Positions 1 through 6,039 of a DNA stretch of 9,776 bases are shown piece after piece. This DNA is from Alphaproteobacteria bacterium (GTDB taxonomy: Bacteria > Pseudomonadota > Alphaproteobacteria > Zavarziniales > Zavarziniaceae). Within the stretch, counting starts at the first letter, position 1. Every line of letters starts with the position of its first letter. The stretch lies in NCBI GenBank assembly GCA_021774355.1, contig JAJFJE010000404.1, forward strand, positions 1 through 9,776, in the 5' to 3' direction. The notes beneath the pieces are model-generated. The model did not search any database, was not told the DNA's origin, and saw nothing but the letters and a program-made list of their open reading frames with translations. The position numbers and the translations under genes were made by a program.

Positions 1-864
1 GCCATCACCGTGCCCCAGGACCCGGCCGAGCTTCTAGCCAACACCCGCGAGGTCACGGCCGGGCTGATCGCCGCCGGCATCGACCCGGAAACCAACATTC
101 TGTTCAACCAGTCCCAGGTCGCCGAGCACGCCCAGCTCGCCTGGATTTTCAACTGCGTCGCCCGGCTGGGCTGGCTGAACCGGATGACCCAGTTCAAGGA
201 GAAGGCGGGCAAGCAGCGCGAGAATGCGAGCGTCGGCCTGTACGTCTATCCCAATCTGATGGCGGCCGATATCCTGGCCTACCGGGCGCTCCGGGTACCC
301 GTGGGCGAAGACCAGAAGCAGCATCTGGAACTGGCCCGGGACATTGCCCAAAAATTCAATCATGACTACGGGATCGAGCATTTCCCGACGCCCGAGCCCC
401 TGATCCTGGGCGAGGCGACCCGCGTCATGTCGCTGCGCGACGGCACCAAGAAGATGTCGAAATCCGACGACAGCGACCAGTCGCGGATCAACCTGACCGA
501 CGATGCCGACACCATCGCCCTGAAGATCCGCCGCGCCAAGACCGACCCGGACCTGCTGCCGGACACGGTCGACGCCCTGGCCGGACGGCCAGAGGCGGCC
601 AATTTGCTGGCGATCCACGCCGCCCTGGGCGATCAGAGCCTGGCAGCGGCGGTCGACGCCTTTGCCGGCAAGAGCTTTGCCGTGTTCAAGGCGGCCCTGA
701 CCGAGCGGGCGGTTGCCGTGCTCGGCCCGATCACCGCCGAAATGCGGCGCCTGCTGGCCGATCCCGGACATATCGAAGCGGTGCTGAGCGACGGCGCCGA
801 ACGGGCCGCCGCCCTGGCCGCCCCGATCATGGCCGAAACCCGGCGCATCGTCGGCTTTCTCTGA
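1..864 (+). CDS. trpS: Tryptophan--tRNA ligase (TrpS), 5'-truncated by the window edge
   Basis: Class I aminoacyl-tRNA synthetase that activates tryptophan with ATP and charges tRNA-Trp in the cytoplasm. The frame is open from base 1, so the gene starts upstream; the visible 287 residues lack roughly the first 60, including the HIGH-type ATP motif. Diagnostic stretches are EHAQLAW (about residues 42-48), RMTQFKEK, LMAADIL (86-92) and GEDQKQHLELARDIAQ (102-117), which line the tryptophan pocket and dimer interface in the family. The KMSKS ATP-binding signature is intact at residues 151-155 (bases 451-465), preceded by RDGTKK. The C-terminal end has the usual helical form and stops at TGA 862-864. 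The GTG at base 10 lies inside the conserved core and is not the start. The next gene is convergent. Family assignment is near certain. Confidence 0.97.
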   Translation, partial: AITVPQDPAELLANTREVTAGLIAAGIDPETNILFNQSQVAEHAQLAWIFNCVARLGWLNRMTQFKEKAGKQRENASVGLYVYPNLMAADILAYRALRVPVGEDQKQHLELARDIAQKFNHDYGIEHFPTPEPLILGEATRVMSLRDGTKKMSKSDDSDQSRINLTDDADTIALKIRRAKTDPDLLPDTVDALAGRPEAANLLAIHAALGDQSLAAAVDAFAGKSFAVFKAALTERAVAVLGPITAEMRRLLADPGHIEAVLSDGAERAAALAAPIMAETRRIVGFL

Positions 865-903
865 GGCGGCGCCCGGTTCCGCGGCGGGCCCGGGACGGAA
901 CCG

Positions 904-932
904 AAAAGGGCGGCCGGTCGCGCCAGCCGCCC
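904..932 (-). terminator. Rho-independent terminator of the HigA-like gene
   Basis: Bases 908-917 pair with 923-932 (GGGCGGC against GCCGCCC, one C/A mismatch, then two more G-C pairs) around a 5-base loop. Read on the minus strand, the stem runs directly into TTTT (907-904). It lies about 33 bases past the stop of the minus-strand gene ending at 965. On the plus strand the stem is followed by G/C-rich sequence and no T-run, so it is oriented for the minus-strand gene rather than trpS. Confidence 0.7.
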
Positions 933-935
933 CCG

Positions 936-956
936 CCGCCTGTCCGCGACAGGCGG
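936..956. repeat. Perfect 9-bp inverted repeat between trpS and the HigA-like gene
   Basis: CCGCCTGTC (936-944) and GACAGGCGG (948-956) form a perfect 9-bp stem with loop CGC. It lies between the convergent 3' ends, 8 bases past the minus-strand stop codon. No T-run follows on either strand, so it may be a 3'-end-protecting hairpin or an accessory stem to the adjacent terminator. A further 7-bp stem pairs 874-880 with 897-903. Together these hairpins fill most of the 100-base gap after trpS. Confidence 0.6.
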
Positions 957-964
957 TGCCGAAC

Positions 965-1618
965 CTACTTCTTCTTTGCCTTCTTCGGTGCCTTGGCGAC
1001 CTTCTTGGCGACCTTCGCCGCCGGCTTGGCCGCGGCCGGAGCCGCCTTGGCCGTTGCCGGCTTGGCCGCCGGGACCTTGGCCGGGGCCGGCTTGGCGGGC
1101 TTGACCGGCTTCGCGGGTTTTTCGACCTTGGCCGCCTTGGCCGGCTTGGCCGCTTTCGCGGGCTTGGCCGGCTTGGCCGGCTTGGCCGATTTTGCCGGCG
1201 TTTCGGCAATGGCCGGCTTGGCCGGCGTCTTGGCCGCCGGCTTCGGCGTGACCTTCGGCTCCGTCTTGACCGCGGGCTTCGCTGTCTTCTTGGCCACCGT
1301 CGCGGCGGCCTTGGATCCGGCGACCGGGATCTTGGCCAGGGTCTTGGCCATGGCCTGGGCGGTCTGGTGGAGGTCGTAGGCGGTCTGGCGATCAAGCCAT
1401 TCGCGAGCGTCGTCGCCTGTAACCTTGGAGATCCTGAGCGCCATGTCGGCGGTCAGGTTGCGCCGCTTGTTGACCAGCTGGTTGATGGTCCGGCGCGAGA
1501 CCCCGGTCATTTTGGCCAATTGATCCTGGGTGAGAGAATGCTTGGCCAGCACCGCTTCGGCGATCGCCGTGCCGGGATGCGCCGGCCCGCTGGTGATGGT
1601 CTTGGTCTTTCCGGCCAT
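965..1618 (-). CDS. HigA-family helix-turn-helix protein fused to a histone H1-like Lys/Ala/Pro tail
   Basis: 217 residues in two parts. Residues about 14-82 match the HigA/VapI antidote family of XRE-type DNA-binding domains: an HPG start, then LTQDQLAKMTGVSRRTINQL (29-48) as the helix-turn-helix, NKRRNLTADMALRISK (50-65), and the family's WLDRQTAYDL close (74-83). Residues about 90-217 are almost only Lys, Ala, Pro and Val, with KPA/AKP repeats ending in KKAKKK. This composition resembles bacterial H1-like and AlgP-type tails that bind DNA through charge. The start is ATG at 1618-1616, with a weak AGGGAC upstream; the HTH begins directly after it, so no other start is needed. HigA proteins normally pair with a HigB toxin, but no toxin frame lies beside it: the neighbours are convergent trpS and a divergent DUF2333 gene. 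Inference: an orphan regulator or nucleoid-associated protein. The domain is certain, the role unknown. Confidence 0.88.
   Translation of the reverse strand: MAGKTKTITSGPAHPGTAIAEAVLAKHSLTQDQLAKMTGVSRRTINQLVNKRRNLTADMALRISKVTGDDAREWLDRQTAYDLHQTAQAMAKTLAKIPVAGSKAAATVAKKTAKPAVKTEPKVTPKPAAKTPAKPAIAETPAKSAKPAKPAKPAKAAKPAKAAKVEKPAKPVKPAKPAPAKVPAAKPATAKAAPAAAKPAAKVAKKVAKAPKKAKKK
1161..1187 (-). repeat. Tandem 9-bp repeats coding Lys-Pro-Ala units
   Basis: Three perfect, abutting copies of GGCTTGGCC (plus-strand reading) at 1161-1169, 1170-1178 and 1179-1187 encode consecutive Lys/Pro/Ala triplets in the tail of the minus-strand HigA-like protein. Imperfect copies extend on both sides, for example at 1143-1151 and 1214-1222. 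The unit is a multiple of three, so slippage would lengthen or shorten the tail without shifting the frame. Confidence 0.8.
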
Positions 1619-1669
1619 ATCGTACTGTCCCTATCGCGTTCCGCATCGTCGTGCGCGTCGTCAAAGATC

Positions 1670-1692
1670 CGCTCCGGATGCGGGCCGGAGCG
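1670..1692. repeat. 8-bp inverted repeat upstream of the HigA-like gene
   Basis: CGCTCCGG (1670-1677) and CCGGAGCG (1685-1692) form a perfect stem with a 7-base loop, 51 bases upstream of the minus-strand start codon. Either an operator for a dimeric helix-turn-helix protein (HigA-type proteins commonly repress their own promoter) or a leader hairpin. The operator reading is inference. Confidence 0.45.
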
Positions 1693-1827
1693 CGTCCGAC
1701 AAAGGCACCCCGGCAATACCACCCGAAACGGAACCCCCGGGCGGATTTGAACAGGAGTCGGAAACGCGAGCTTAACGCGAATTCGGTGATTCTTCTAGAC
1801 GGTTTGCGTTACACCCGCGGAGTCCGG

Positions 1828-1849
1828 GGGGTGCGCGGCGCCGCACCCC
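1828..1849. repeat. 8-bp GC-rich hairpin in the leader of the DUF2333 gene
   Basis: GGGGTGCG (1828-1835) pairs perfectly with CGCACCCC (1842-1849) around a 6-base loop; the self-complementary GCGGCGCCGC lies inside. It ends 60 bases before the chosen start at 1910. No T-run follows, so it is not a classical terminator. Confidence 0.5.
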
Positions 1850-1897
1850 TTGACCGCCCGGGTCCGGTGGTCATTGTGGAGGGGCACCGAGCAAGCC

Positions 1898-1901
1898 GGA
1901 G
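1898..1901 (+). promoter_or_regulatory. Ribosome binding site choosing the DUF2333 start
   Basis: GGAG within CCGGAGA sits 8 bases before ATG 1910. The alternative in-frame TTG at 1850 has no such site and would add 20 residues of atypical composition, so 1910 is preferred. Confidence 0.6.
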
Positions 1902-1909
1902 ACCACCCG

Positions 1910-2884
1910 ATGGAACGCAGCCGCGTCTTTGTGGACGACAAGCCCGGGCGCCGCCTGCCCCGCCCGGGGCGCCGCACCTGGATCGCCCTGGCGGTGCTGG
2001 TGGCCCTCGTGGTCGGGCTCTATTACCCGGTGGGCATGGTGCTGATCAACCGGATCGACGACGATGCCGCCTTCACGCCGCCGGCCGAGATGCGGCCCGA
2101 CGGCGGGTCCTACGCGGTGGCGATGGCCGCCGCCCTGGTCAATCGCGAGGTATCGATCAACCCCTGGGTCGCCAACGATCCCTTCTTCTATCCGTCGAGT
2201 GCCCTCGACAACATGCCCAATTTCCAGCAGGGGATCGTCGATTCCCTGACCCTGTTTGCCGTCGAGTTACGCGACCGCCTGGGCCGCGTACGGGGGTCCA
2301 GCGCGGCCGATCCCGACCTGCAGAACGCGGCCGGCGCGCTCAACTACTCGGGAACCAAGTGGGTCTTTGATTTCTCGACCTCGATCCTGCCGACCACGAC
2401 GTCGGAGGCCCAGTACCGGGCGGCGGTGCGCAGCTTGTTGTCCTATCAGAAGCGGCTGGCCGCCGGGGCGGCGACCTTCGACGCCCGGGCCGACAATCTG
2501 CAGGCCTATCTGGACCGGGTCGCCATCGATCTGGGCTCGCTGTCGGCGGCGATCGACGCCCAGGTCCGGCAATCGGGCGGCGACCTGTTCGACGGGCGCT
2601 GCGACGACCTGTTCTATCGGGTCAAGGGCCAGGCCTACGCCTATCTCCTGGTGCTGGCCGCCGTGCGCGAGGATTTCGCCGCGGTGATCGCCGAACGCAA
2701 CCTGGGCAAGGCCTGGACCGAGATGCAGGACAGCCTGGCCGAGATCGCCACCCTGTCGCCGCTGATCGTGTGGAATGGCAAGCTGGACGGACAGTTGATC
2801 CCCAATCACCTGGTCGGCCAGGGCTTCTTCCTGCTGCGCGCCCGCACCCAGTTGCGCGAGATCGTCGGCATACTGGAAAAATAG
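1910..2884 (+). CDS. DUF2333 family protein, membrane-anchored
   Basis: 324 residues resembling the DUF2333 family, conserved in Proteobacteria and without an assigned reaction. A basic N-terminus (KPGRR, PGRRTW) precedes one hydrophobic segment at about residues 24-46 (WIALAVLVALVVGLYYPVGM), suggesting a signal anchor with the remaining ~275 residues in the periplasm. Recognisable family stretches are NPWVANDPFFYPSSALDNMPNFQQG (85-109 region), the segment around GTKWVFDF (148-155), and DDLFYRVKGQAYAY (232-245). The C-terminal part is largely helical, ending in VGQGFFLLRARTQL. No catalytic motif is visible. The stress-protein gene follows after 55 bases on the same strand, probably in one transcript, which hints at a cell-envelope or stress role. 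That is context only. Confidence 0.85.
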   Translation: MERSRVFVDDKPGRRLPRPGRRTWIALAVLVALVVGLYYPVGMVLINRIDDDAAFTPPAEMRPDGGSYAVAMAAALVNREVSINPWVANDPFFYPSSALDNMPNFQQGIVDSLTLFAVELRDRLGRVRGSSAADPDLQNAAGALNYSGTKWVFDFSTSILPTTTSEAQYRAAVRSLLSYQKRLAAGAATFDARADNLQAYLDRVAIDLGSLSAAIDAQVRQSGGDLFDGRCDDLFYRVKGQAYAYLLVLAAVREDFAAVIAERNLGKAWTEMQDSLAEIATLSPLIVWNGKLDGQLIPNHLVGQGFFLLRARTQLREIVGILEK

Positions 2885-2925
2885 ACGGCGCGGGCCGGCA
2901 ATGGCACCATCGCCGCGCAACCCAA

Positions 2926-2933
2926 TGGAGGGG
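2926..2933 (+). promoter_or_regulatory. Strong ribosome binding site of the universal stress protein gene
   Basis: TGGAGGGG lies 6 bases before ATG 2940. It rules out the upstream in-frame ATG at 2901, which would read through the Shine-Dalgarno itself and add 13 residues outside the conserved fold. Confidence 0.75.
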
Positions 2934-2939
2934 CGCCGC

Positions 2940-3419
2940 ATGACGGCCGAGACCAGGGCGCCACGCAAGTTCCTCGTGGTCGTCGACGATACACCTGAAT
3001 GCCGGCTGGCCCTGCGCTACGCGGCCCGCCGGGCGCAGAAAACCGGCGGCATGGTGACGCTGCTCTACGTCATCCAGCCCGCCGACATGCCCCATTGGCT
3101 GGGGGTCGAGGAAATCATGCGGGAGGAGGCGCGCGACCAGGCGGAAGCGACGCTGCACGACCTGGCGGACGAGGTTCAGCGGATTGTCGCCCTGACCCCG
3201 GAGCTGGTCATCCGCGAGGGCATCCGCAAGGACCAGTTGCTGCGCCTGATCGAAGAAGACCCGTCGCTGCGGATCCTGGTGCTGGGCGCGGGCGCCGGCA
3301 AGGAGGGGCCCGGCCCGCTGGTCTCGGCCCTGGCGGGCGAGATGTCCGGGACCTTTCGGGTTCCGATCACCCTGGTCCCCGGCAAGCTGTCGCCGGAGGA
3401 CGTGGACGATCTGGCCTGA
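2940..3419 (+). CDS. Universal stress protein (UspA family)
   Basis: 159 residues with a single Usp alpha/beta domain. The first strand, KFLVVVDDTPECRLALRYAA (10-29), carries the Asp that contacts adenine in ATP-binding members and leads into helix 1; VTLLYVIQP (39-47) is strand 2. SLRILVLGAGAG (109-120) is the strand before the phosphate loop, and FRVPITLVPG (139-148) is the last strand. The usual G-x2-G-x9-G-S/T nucleotide loop is not clean: the segment 116-138 is Gly-rich but irregular, so ATP binding is uncertain. Usp proteins are small cytoplasmic dimers linked to survival under stress; targets vary. It follows the DUF2333 gene by 55 bases and ends 18 bases before the stop codon of the convergent cyclase gene. 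Confidence 0.9.
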   Translation: MTAETRAPRKFLVVVDDTPECRLALRYAARRAQKTGGMVTLLYVIQPADMPHWLGVEEIMREEARDQAEATLHDLADEVQRIVALTPELVIREGIRKDQLLRLIEEDPSLRILVLGAGAGKEGPGPLVSALAGEMSGTFRVPITLVPGKLSPEDVDDLA

Positions 3420-3441
3420 GCCGGCGGGCCGCCCGGCTCAG
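3416..3441. terminator. Shared convergent hairpin covering both stop codons
   Basis: CTGAGCCGG (3416-3424) and CCGGCTCAG (3433-3441) form a perfect 9-bp stem with an 8-base loop. The left arm contains the TGA of the stress gene (3417-3419); the right arm contains the stop of the minus-strand cyclase gene (TCA at 3438-3440, read as TGA). By position it is a two-way 3'-end structure. There is no T-run on either side, so factor-independent termination is not assured. Confidence 0.5.
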
Positions 3442-4796
3442 TCGTCCAGACCGGAAAATACCTCGGTCGGCTGGCGCTTGCCGCGCAGGGCATGAACCCC
3501 CAGGGAGCGCAGGCCGCCGCCCAGGGCGTCGGCAAAGGCCCGGGTGGCCAGGAGCGGCCGGTCGAGGGTCTTGCACAGGGCTTCCAGGCGCGCCACCTCG
3601 TTGACCACCGGTCCGATCACGGTGAAATCGAGGCGTTCCCGCGAGCCGATATTGCCATAGACCACATCCCCGAAGTTCAGGGCGAAGCCGGCCCGCAGCC
3701 TGGCCTCGCCCAGCGGTGCCGGCAGGGCCTCGAAATCGGCCAGCTCGGCCAGCGCCTGGCGGGCCGCGTCCAGGGCAGCGCGGGCCGCCTGGGCAGCCGT
3801 CGCCGCGGTCCCGGTGCCCTCGTCGGCCGGGAAGCTGGCGAGCAGGCCGTCGCCGAGGAACTTCAGCACCTCGCCGCCGGCACGATGAACGGCCATGGTC
3901 ACAATATCGAGATAGCGGTCGAGCAGGTCGATCATGTCGCCGGCCGGCAGCAGGTCGGACATGCGGGTGAAGCCGCGCATGTCACAGGCCAGCAGGGCGG
4001 CCCGGATCAGCCGGCCTTCGCCCCGGCGGACCGCCCCGGCGGCGACCCGCCGGGCGGCGTCGCGGCCGAGATAGAGGGTCAGCAGGTCGCTGGTCATGAC
4101 CCGCAGCACGACCGTCTCGAGGCGCATCGCGATAAGCGGCAACAGGGCGTCGAGACGGGCCAGTTCCGGCTCCGCGAAGCCGCCGGCGCGGGTGGTGGCG
4201 ATCGACAGGAACGAGCGCCGGACAGTCGCGAAGTCGAGCGGCCTGACATAGTAGTCGGTGACCCCGGCCGCTCGCAATTCATGCAGGATCGGAAAGTCGC
4301 CGGCGGCCAGCGGTGCTTCCAGATGGCACCGGAAGCCGTCGGCCCCCTGGTGGATCAGCCGCACCGGGCTTGCCCGGTAGAAGCCCGATAACTCGATATC
4401 GAAGCCGCGATCGGTGATCACGGTGCCGGCCGCCGCATCCCATGACAGGGTGCGGGCATAGATCTGCGGGTGCAGCGCCAGAAAGCCGGTGTTGAGGCGC
4501 GCCAGGGGCAGGCCGTCGGCGACCAGGACGGCGGCCAGGCGGTCCATGAAGGCGGCCAGGTCACCCCGCCCCGAGGCGGCGTCGAGCAACAGGGCGGCGC
4601 TATGGCTGTCGCGGCTCCAGGACGGGGCGGCGACCGGCGGCAACGGCCGGTGGGCGGCGATCTCGGCCGAGATGGCGGCGGATTCGTCCCAGATCTCGGC
4701 GGCGGCGGCGGTGGCGCCCGGGCTGGTCATTTCGTCCTGGTCATGGCTGGCCTGCGGCGGTTCTGGTTCCTTGATCTTACGGGCCTCTTCCGCCAT
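3438..4796 (-). CDS. Class III adenylate cyclase, soluble, with an N-terminal sensor-like region
   Basis: 452 residues from the start used here. The C-terminal catalytic domain (about 262-450) has every class III cyclase residue: metal Asp272 in CDMRGFT, Asp316 in LKFLGDG, purine-selecting Lys312 and Asp390 (RLDFTVIG), transition-state Asn399 and Arg403 (VNEVARLE), and the GNIGS turn (381-385). Lys/Asp at the purine positions predicts ATP to cAMP rather than GTP. Residues about 70-250 resemble the poorly characterised N-terminal half common in alphaproteobacterial cyclases (DFPILHELRAAGVTDYY, 167-183); this may sense a signal. No membrane segment is seen. The start is uncertain: ATG 4796 has no good ribosome site and leaves 46 bases to divergent nifU, whereas ATG 4730 has AGGA four bases upstream and would give 430 residues with the catalytic part unchanged. 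Confidence 0.9.
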   Translation of the reverse strand: MAEEARKIKEPEPPQASHDQDEMTSPGATAAAAEIWDESAAISAEIAAHRPLPPVAAPSWSRDSHSAALLLDAASGRGDLAAFMDRLAAVLVADGLPLARLNTGFLALHPQIYARTLSWDAAAGTVITDRGFDIELSGFYRASPVRLIHQGADGFRCHLEAPLAAGDFPILHELRAAGVTDYYVRPLDFATVRRSFLSIATTRAGGFAEPELARLDALLPLIAMRLETVVLRVMTSDLLTLYLGRDAARRVAAGAVRRGEGRLIRAALLACDMRGFTRMSDLLPAGDMIDLLDRYLDIVTMAVHRAGGEVLKFLGDGLLASFPADEGTGTAATAAQAARAALDAARQALAELADFEALPAPLGEARLRAGFALNFGDVVYGNIGSRERLDFTVIGPVVNEVARLEALCKTLDRPLLATRAFADALGGGLRSLGVHALRGKRQPTEVFSGLDD

Positions 4797-4842
4797 GTAG
4801 AAGAGAGCGCGGAAGCAAACCCCTGCCGCGGAGAGGCCAGCC

Positions 4843-5391
4843 ATGTTCATCCAGACCGAATCGACCCCCAATCCGGCAACCTTGAAATTCCTGCCCGGGC
4901 GCGATGTCATGACCATGGGCACCGCCAATTTTCCCAGCGCGGAGACGGCCGACGGCTCGCCCCTGGCCAAGCGGCTATTCGCCATCGACGGCGTCCGCGG
5001 GGTGTTCCTGGGCTCCGACTTCATCACCGTGACCAAGAAGGCGGGCGAGTGGAACGACCTGAAGCCGGCGGTGCTGGGGGCGATCGTCGATCATTTCGCC
5101 AGCGGCGACCCGGTGCTGTCCGACCTGCCGGCGGCCGCCCCCGCGGCGGCGGGCGGCGACGAGTCCGCGTTGGTCGAGCAGATCAAGGAGCTGCTCGACA
5201 CCCGGGTCCGCCCGGCGGTGGCCCAGGACGGCGGCGACATCGTTTTCGACAGCTTTGCCGACGGCGTGGTCTACCTGCACATGCAGGGCTCGTGCGCGGG
5301 CTGCCCCAGTTCGACGGCGACCCTCAAGTCCGGCATCGAGAACATGCTGAAACACTATATCCCCGAAGTGCTCGAGGTGCGGGCGGTCTGA
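4843..5391 (+). CDS. NifU family Fe-S cluster carrier (Nfu-type)
   Basis: 182 residues with the two-domain Nfu layout. The N-terminal Nfu_N domain (1-90) has the family signature MFIQTESTPNPATLKFLPGR at the very start, FPSAETADGSPLA (30-42) and GVRGVFLGSDFITV. An Ala/Pro-rich linker (95-105) leads to the NifU C-terminal domain (107-180) with RVRPAVAQDGGDIVF and the cluster-binding pair Cys151-x2-Cys154 in GSCAGCPSS. Such proteins hold a [4Fe-4S] cluster between two subunits and pass it to client enzymes in the cytoplasm. GGAGAGG (4830-4836) lies 6 bases before the ATG, supporting the start. It heads a rightward group with the nitroreductase and tsaB-rimI and is divergent from the cyclase. MiaB, encoded at the right edge, is a plausible [4Fe-4S] client (inference). 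Confidence 0.95.
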   Translation: MFIQTESTPNPATLKFLPGRDVMTMGTANFPSAETADGSPLAKRLFAIDGVRGVFLGSDFITVTKKAGEWNDLKPAVLGAIVDHFASGDPVLSDLPAAAPAAAGGDESALVEQIKELLDTRVRPAVAQDGGDIVFDSFADGVVYLHMQGSCAGCPSSTATLKSGIENMLKHYIPEVLEVRAV

Positions 5392-5399
5392 CCGCCCGC
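5379..5399 (+). repeat. 9-bp hairpin over the NifU-family stop codon
   Basis: GCGGGCGGT (5379-5387) pairs perfectly with ACCGCCCGC (5391-5399); the loop CTG begins the TGA stop (5389-5391). No T-run follows. It may slow 3' exonuclease decay or attenuate readthrough to the nitroreductase gene 28 bases on. Confidence 0.5.
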
Positions 5400-5419
5400 C
5401 CGCGGGGCTGCCAGATCGG

Positions 5420-6013
5420 ATGCCCATGACCGCCCTGCCGGACGCCGTCCTCGGCCAGTTGCTGACCGCCGCCCGCTCGCACAATAAATGGCGTGCCGAG
5501 CCGCTGCCGGACGGCACCATCGAGGCCTTGTACGAGCTGGTCAGGATGGGCCCGACCAGCGCCAATTGTGCCCCGGCGCGCTTCGTCTTCGTCACCACCG
5601 GAGCGGCCAAGGACAAGCTGCGGCCCCATGTTTCCGCCGGCAATGTGGACAAGGTCATGACCGCGCCGGCCACGGTGATCATCGGCTACGATCTTGACTT
5701 CGCCCGTCACCTGCCGACCCTGTTCCCGCATAATCCGGGCGCCGCCGGCTGGTTTGCTGCCCCCGAGGTGGCGCAGGTCACGGCCTTCCGCAACGCCACC
5801 CTCCAGGGCGCCTATCTGATGCTGGCGGCCCGCGCCCTGGGCCTGGATTGCGGCCCCATGTCGGGCTTCGACAATGGCGGTGTCGACCGGGCGTTCTTCG
5901 CCGGCACCCGGATCAAGTCGAATTTCCTGTGCGCCTTGGGCTATGGCGATCCCGCAGGCCTGTTCCCGCGCAGCCCGCGGCTGGCCTTCGCCGACGCCGT
6001 CCAGGTCCTGTGA
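5420..6013 (+). CDS. Malonic semialdehyde reductase / RutE-HadB type nitroreductase family protein
   Basis: 197 residues of the FMN-dependent nitroreductase fold, RutE/HadB subgroup. Family marks are AARSHNKW (17-24), VRMGPTSANCAPARFVFV (41-58, the flavin-binding N-terminal block), HLPTLFPHNP (97-106), AFRNATLQGAYLMLAARALG (122-141), CGPMSGFDN (144-152) and LGYGDPAGLFPRSPRL (173-188). RutE reduces malonic semialdehyde to 3-hydroxypropionate in uracil breakdown with NAD(P)H. No other rut gene is nearby, so the true substrate may be another reactive aldehyde or a nitro/enal compound. Cytoplasmic, probably dimeric. Two ATGs (5420 and 5426) are possible; neither has a strong ribosome site. It lies 28 bases after the NifU-family gene and 26 before tsaB, consistent with one transcript. 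Confidence 0.88.
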   Translation: MPMTALPDAVLGQLLTAARSHNKWRAEPLPDGTIEALYELVRMGPTSANCAPARFVFVTTGAAKDKLRPHVSAGNVDKVMTAPATVIIGYDLDFARHLPTLFPHNPGAAGWFAAPEVAQVTAFRNATLQGAYLMLAARALGLDCGPMSGFDNGGVDRAFFAGTRIKSNFLCALGYGDPAGLFPRSPRLAFADAVQVL

Positions 6014-6032
6014 CCCGCCCCCCGGGGGCGGG
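6014..6032 (+). promoter_or_regulatory. GC hairpin overlapping the tsaB-rimI ribosome binding site
   Basis: CCCGCCCC (6014-6021) pairs with GGGGCGGG (6025-6032) around a 3-base loop, starting at the base after the nitroreductase stop codon. The right arm supplies most of the only purine-rich run (GGGG, 6030-6033) placed 6 bases before ATG 6040, so folding would hide the ribosome site. A regulatory role is inference. Confidence 0.45.
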
Positions 6033-6039
6033 GCCTGCC

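Larger units (their letters stand above)
1619..1909. other. Divergent intergenic region with two inverted repeats
   Basis: A 291-base gap between the HigA-like gene (leftward) and the DUF2333 gene (rightward), so promoters for both should lie here. I see no convincing -35/-10 pair. A weak rightward possibility is TTAACG (1772-1777) with TCTAGA (1794-1799), 16 bases apart. Two strong inverted repeats are listed separately. A short unsupported frame (TTG at 1850) runs into the DUF2333 gene. No tRNA-like fold was found. Confidence 0.5.

Noticed and set aside
34..1395. 453-codon open frame on the minus strand, opposite trpS and out of frame with the HigA-like gene
   Set aside because: Extremely Arg/Pro/Ser-rich product with no conserved motif; it overlaps the certain trpS gene and the HigA-like gene, as expected for a shadow in GC-rich DNA.
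965..1618. Active toxin-antitoxin module
   Set aside because: Only the antidote-like half exists; no toxin-sized frame with HigB features lies on either side.
1735..1775. Possible tRNA T-arm, because of a TTCAAAT-like string on the minus strand
   Set aside because: The flanking 5-bp arms do not pair and there is no acceptor or anticodon stem.
3492..4391. 299-codon plus-strand frame opposite the cyclase
   Set aside because: It mirrors the cyclase, whose catalytic residues are all intact; the product is Gly/Gln/Arg-rich and lacks any known domain.
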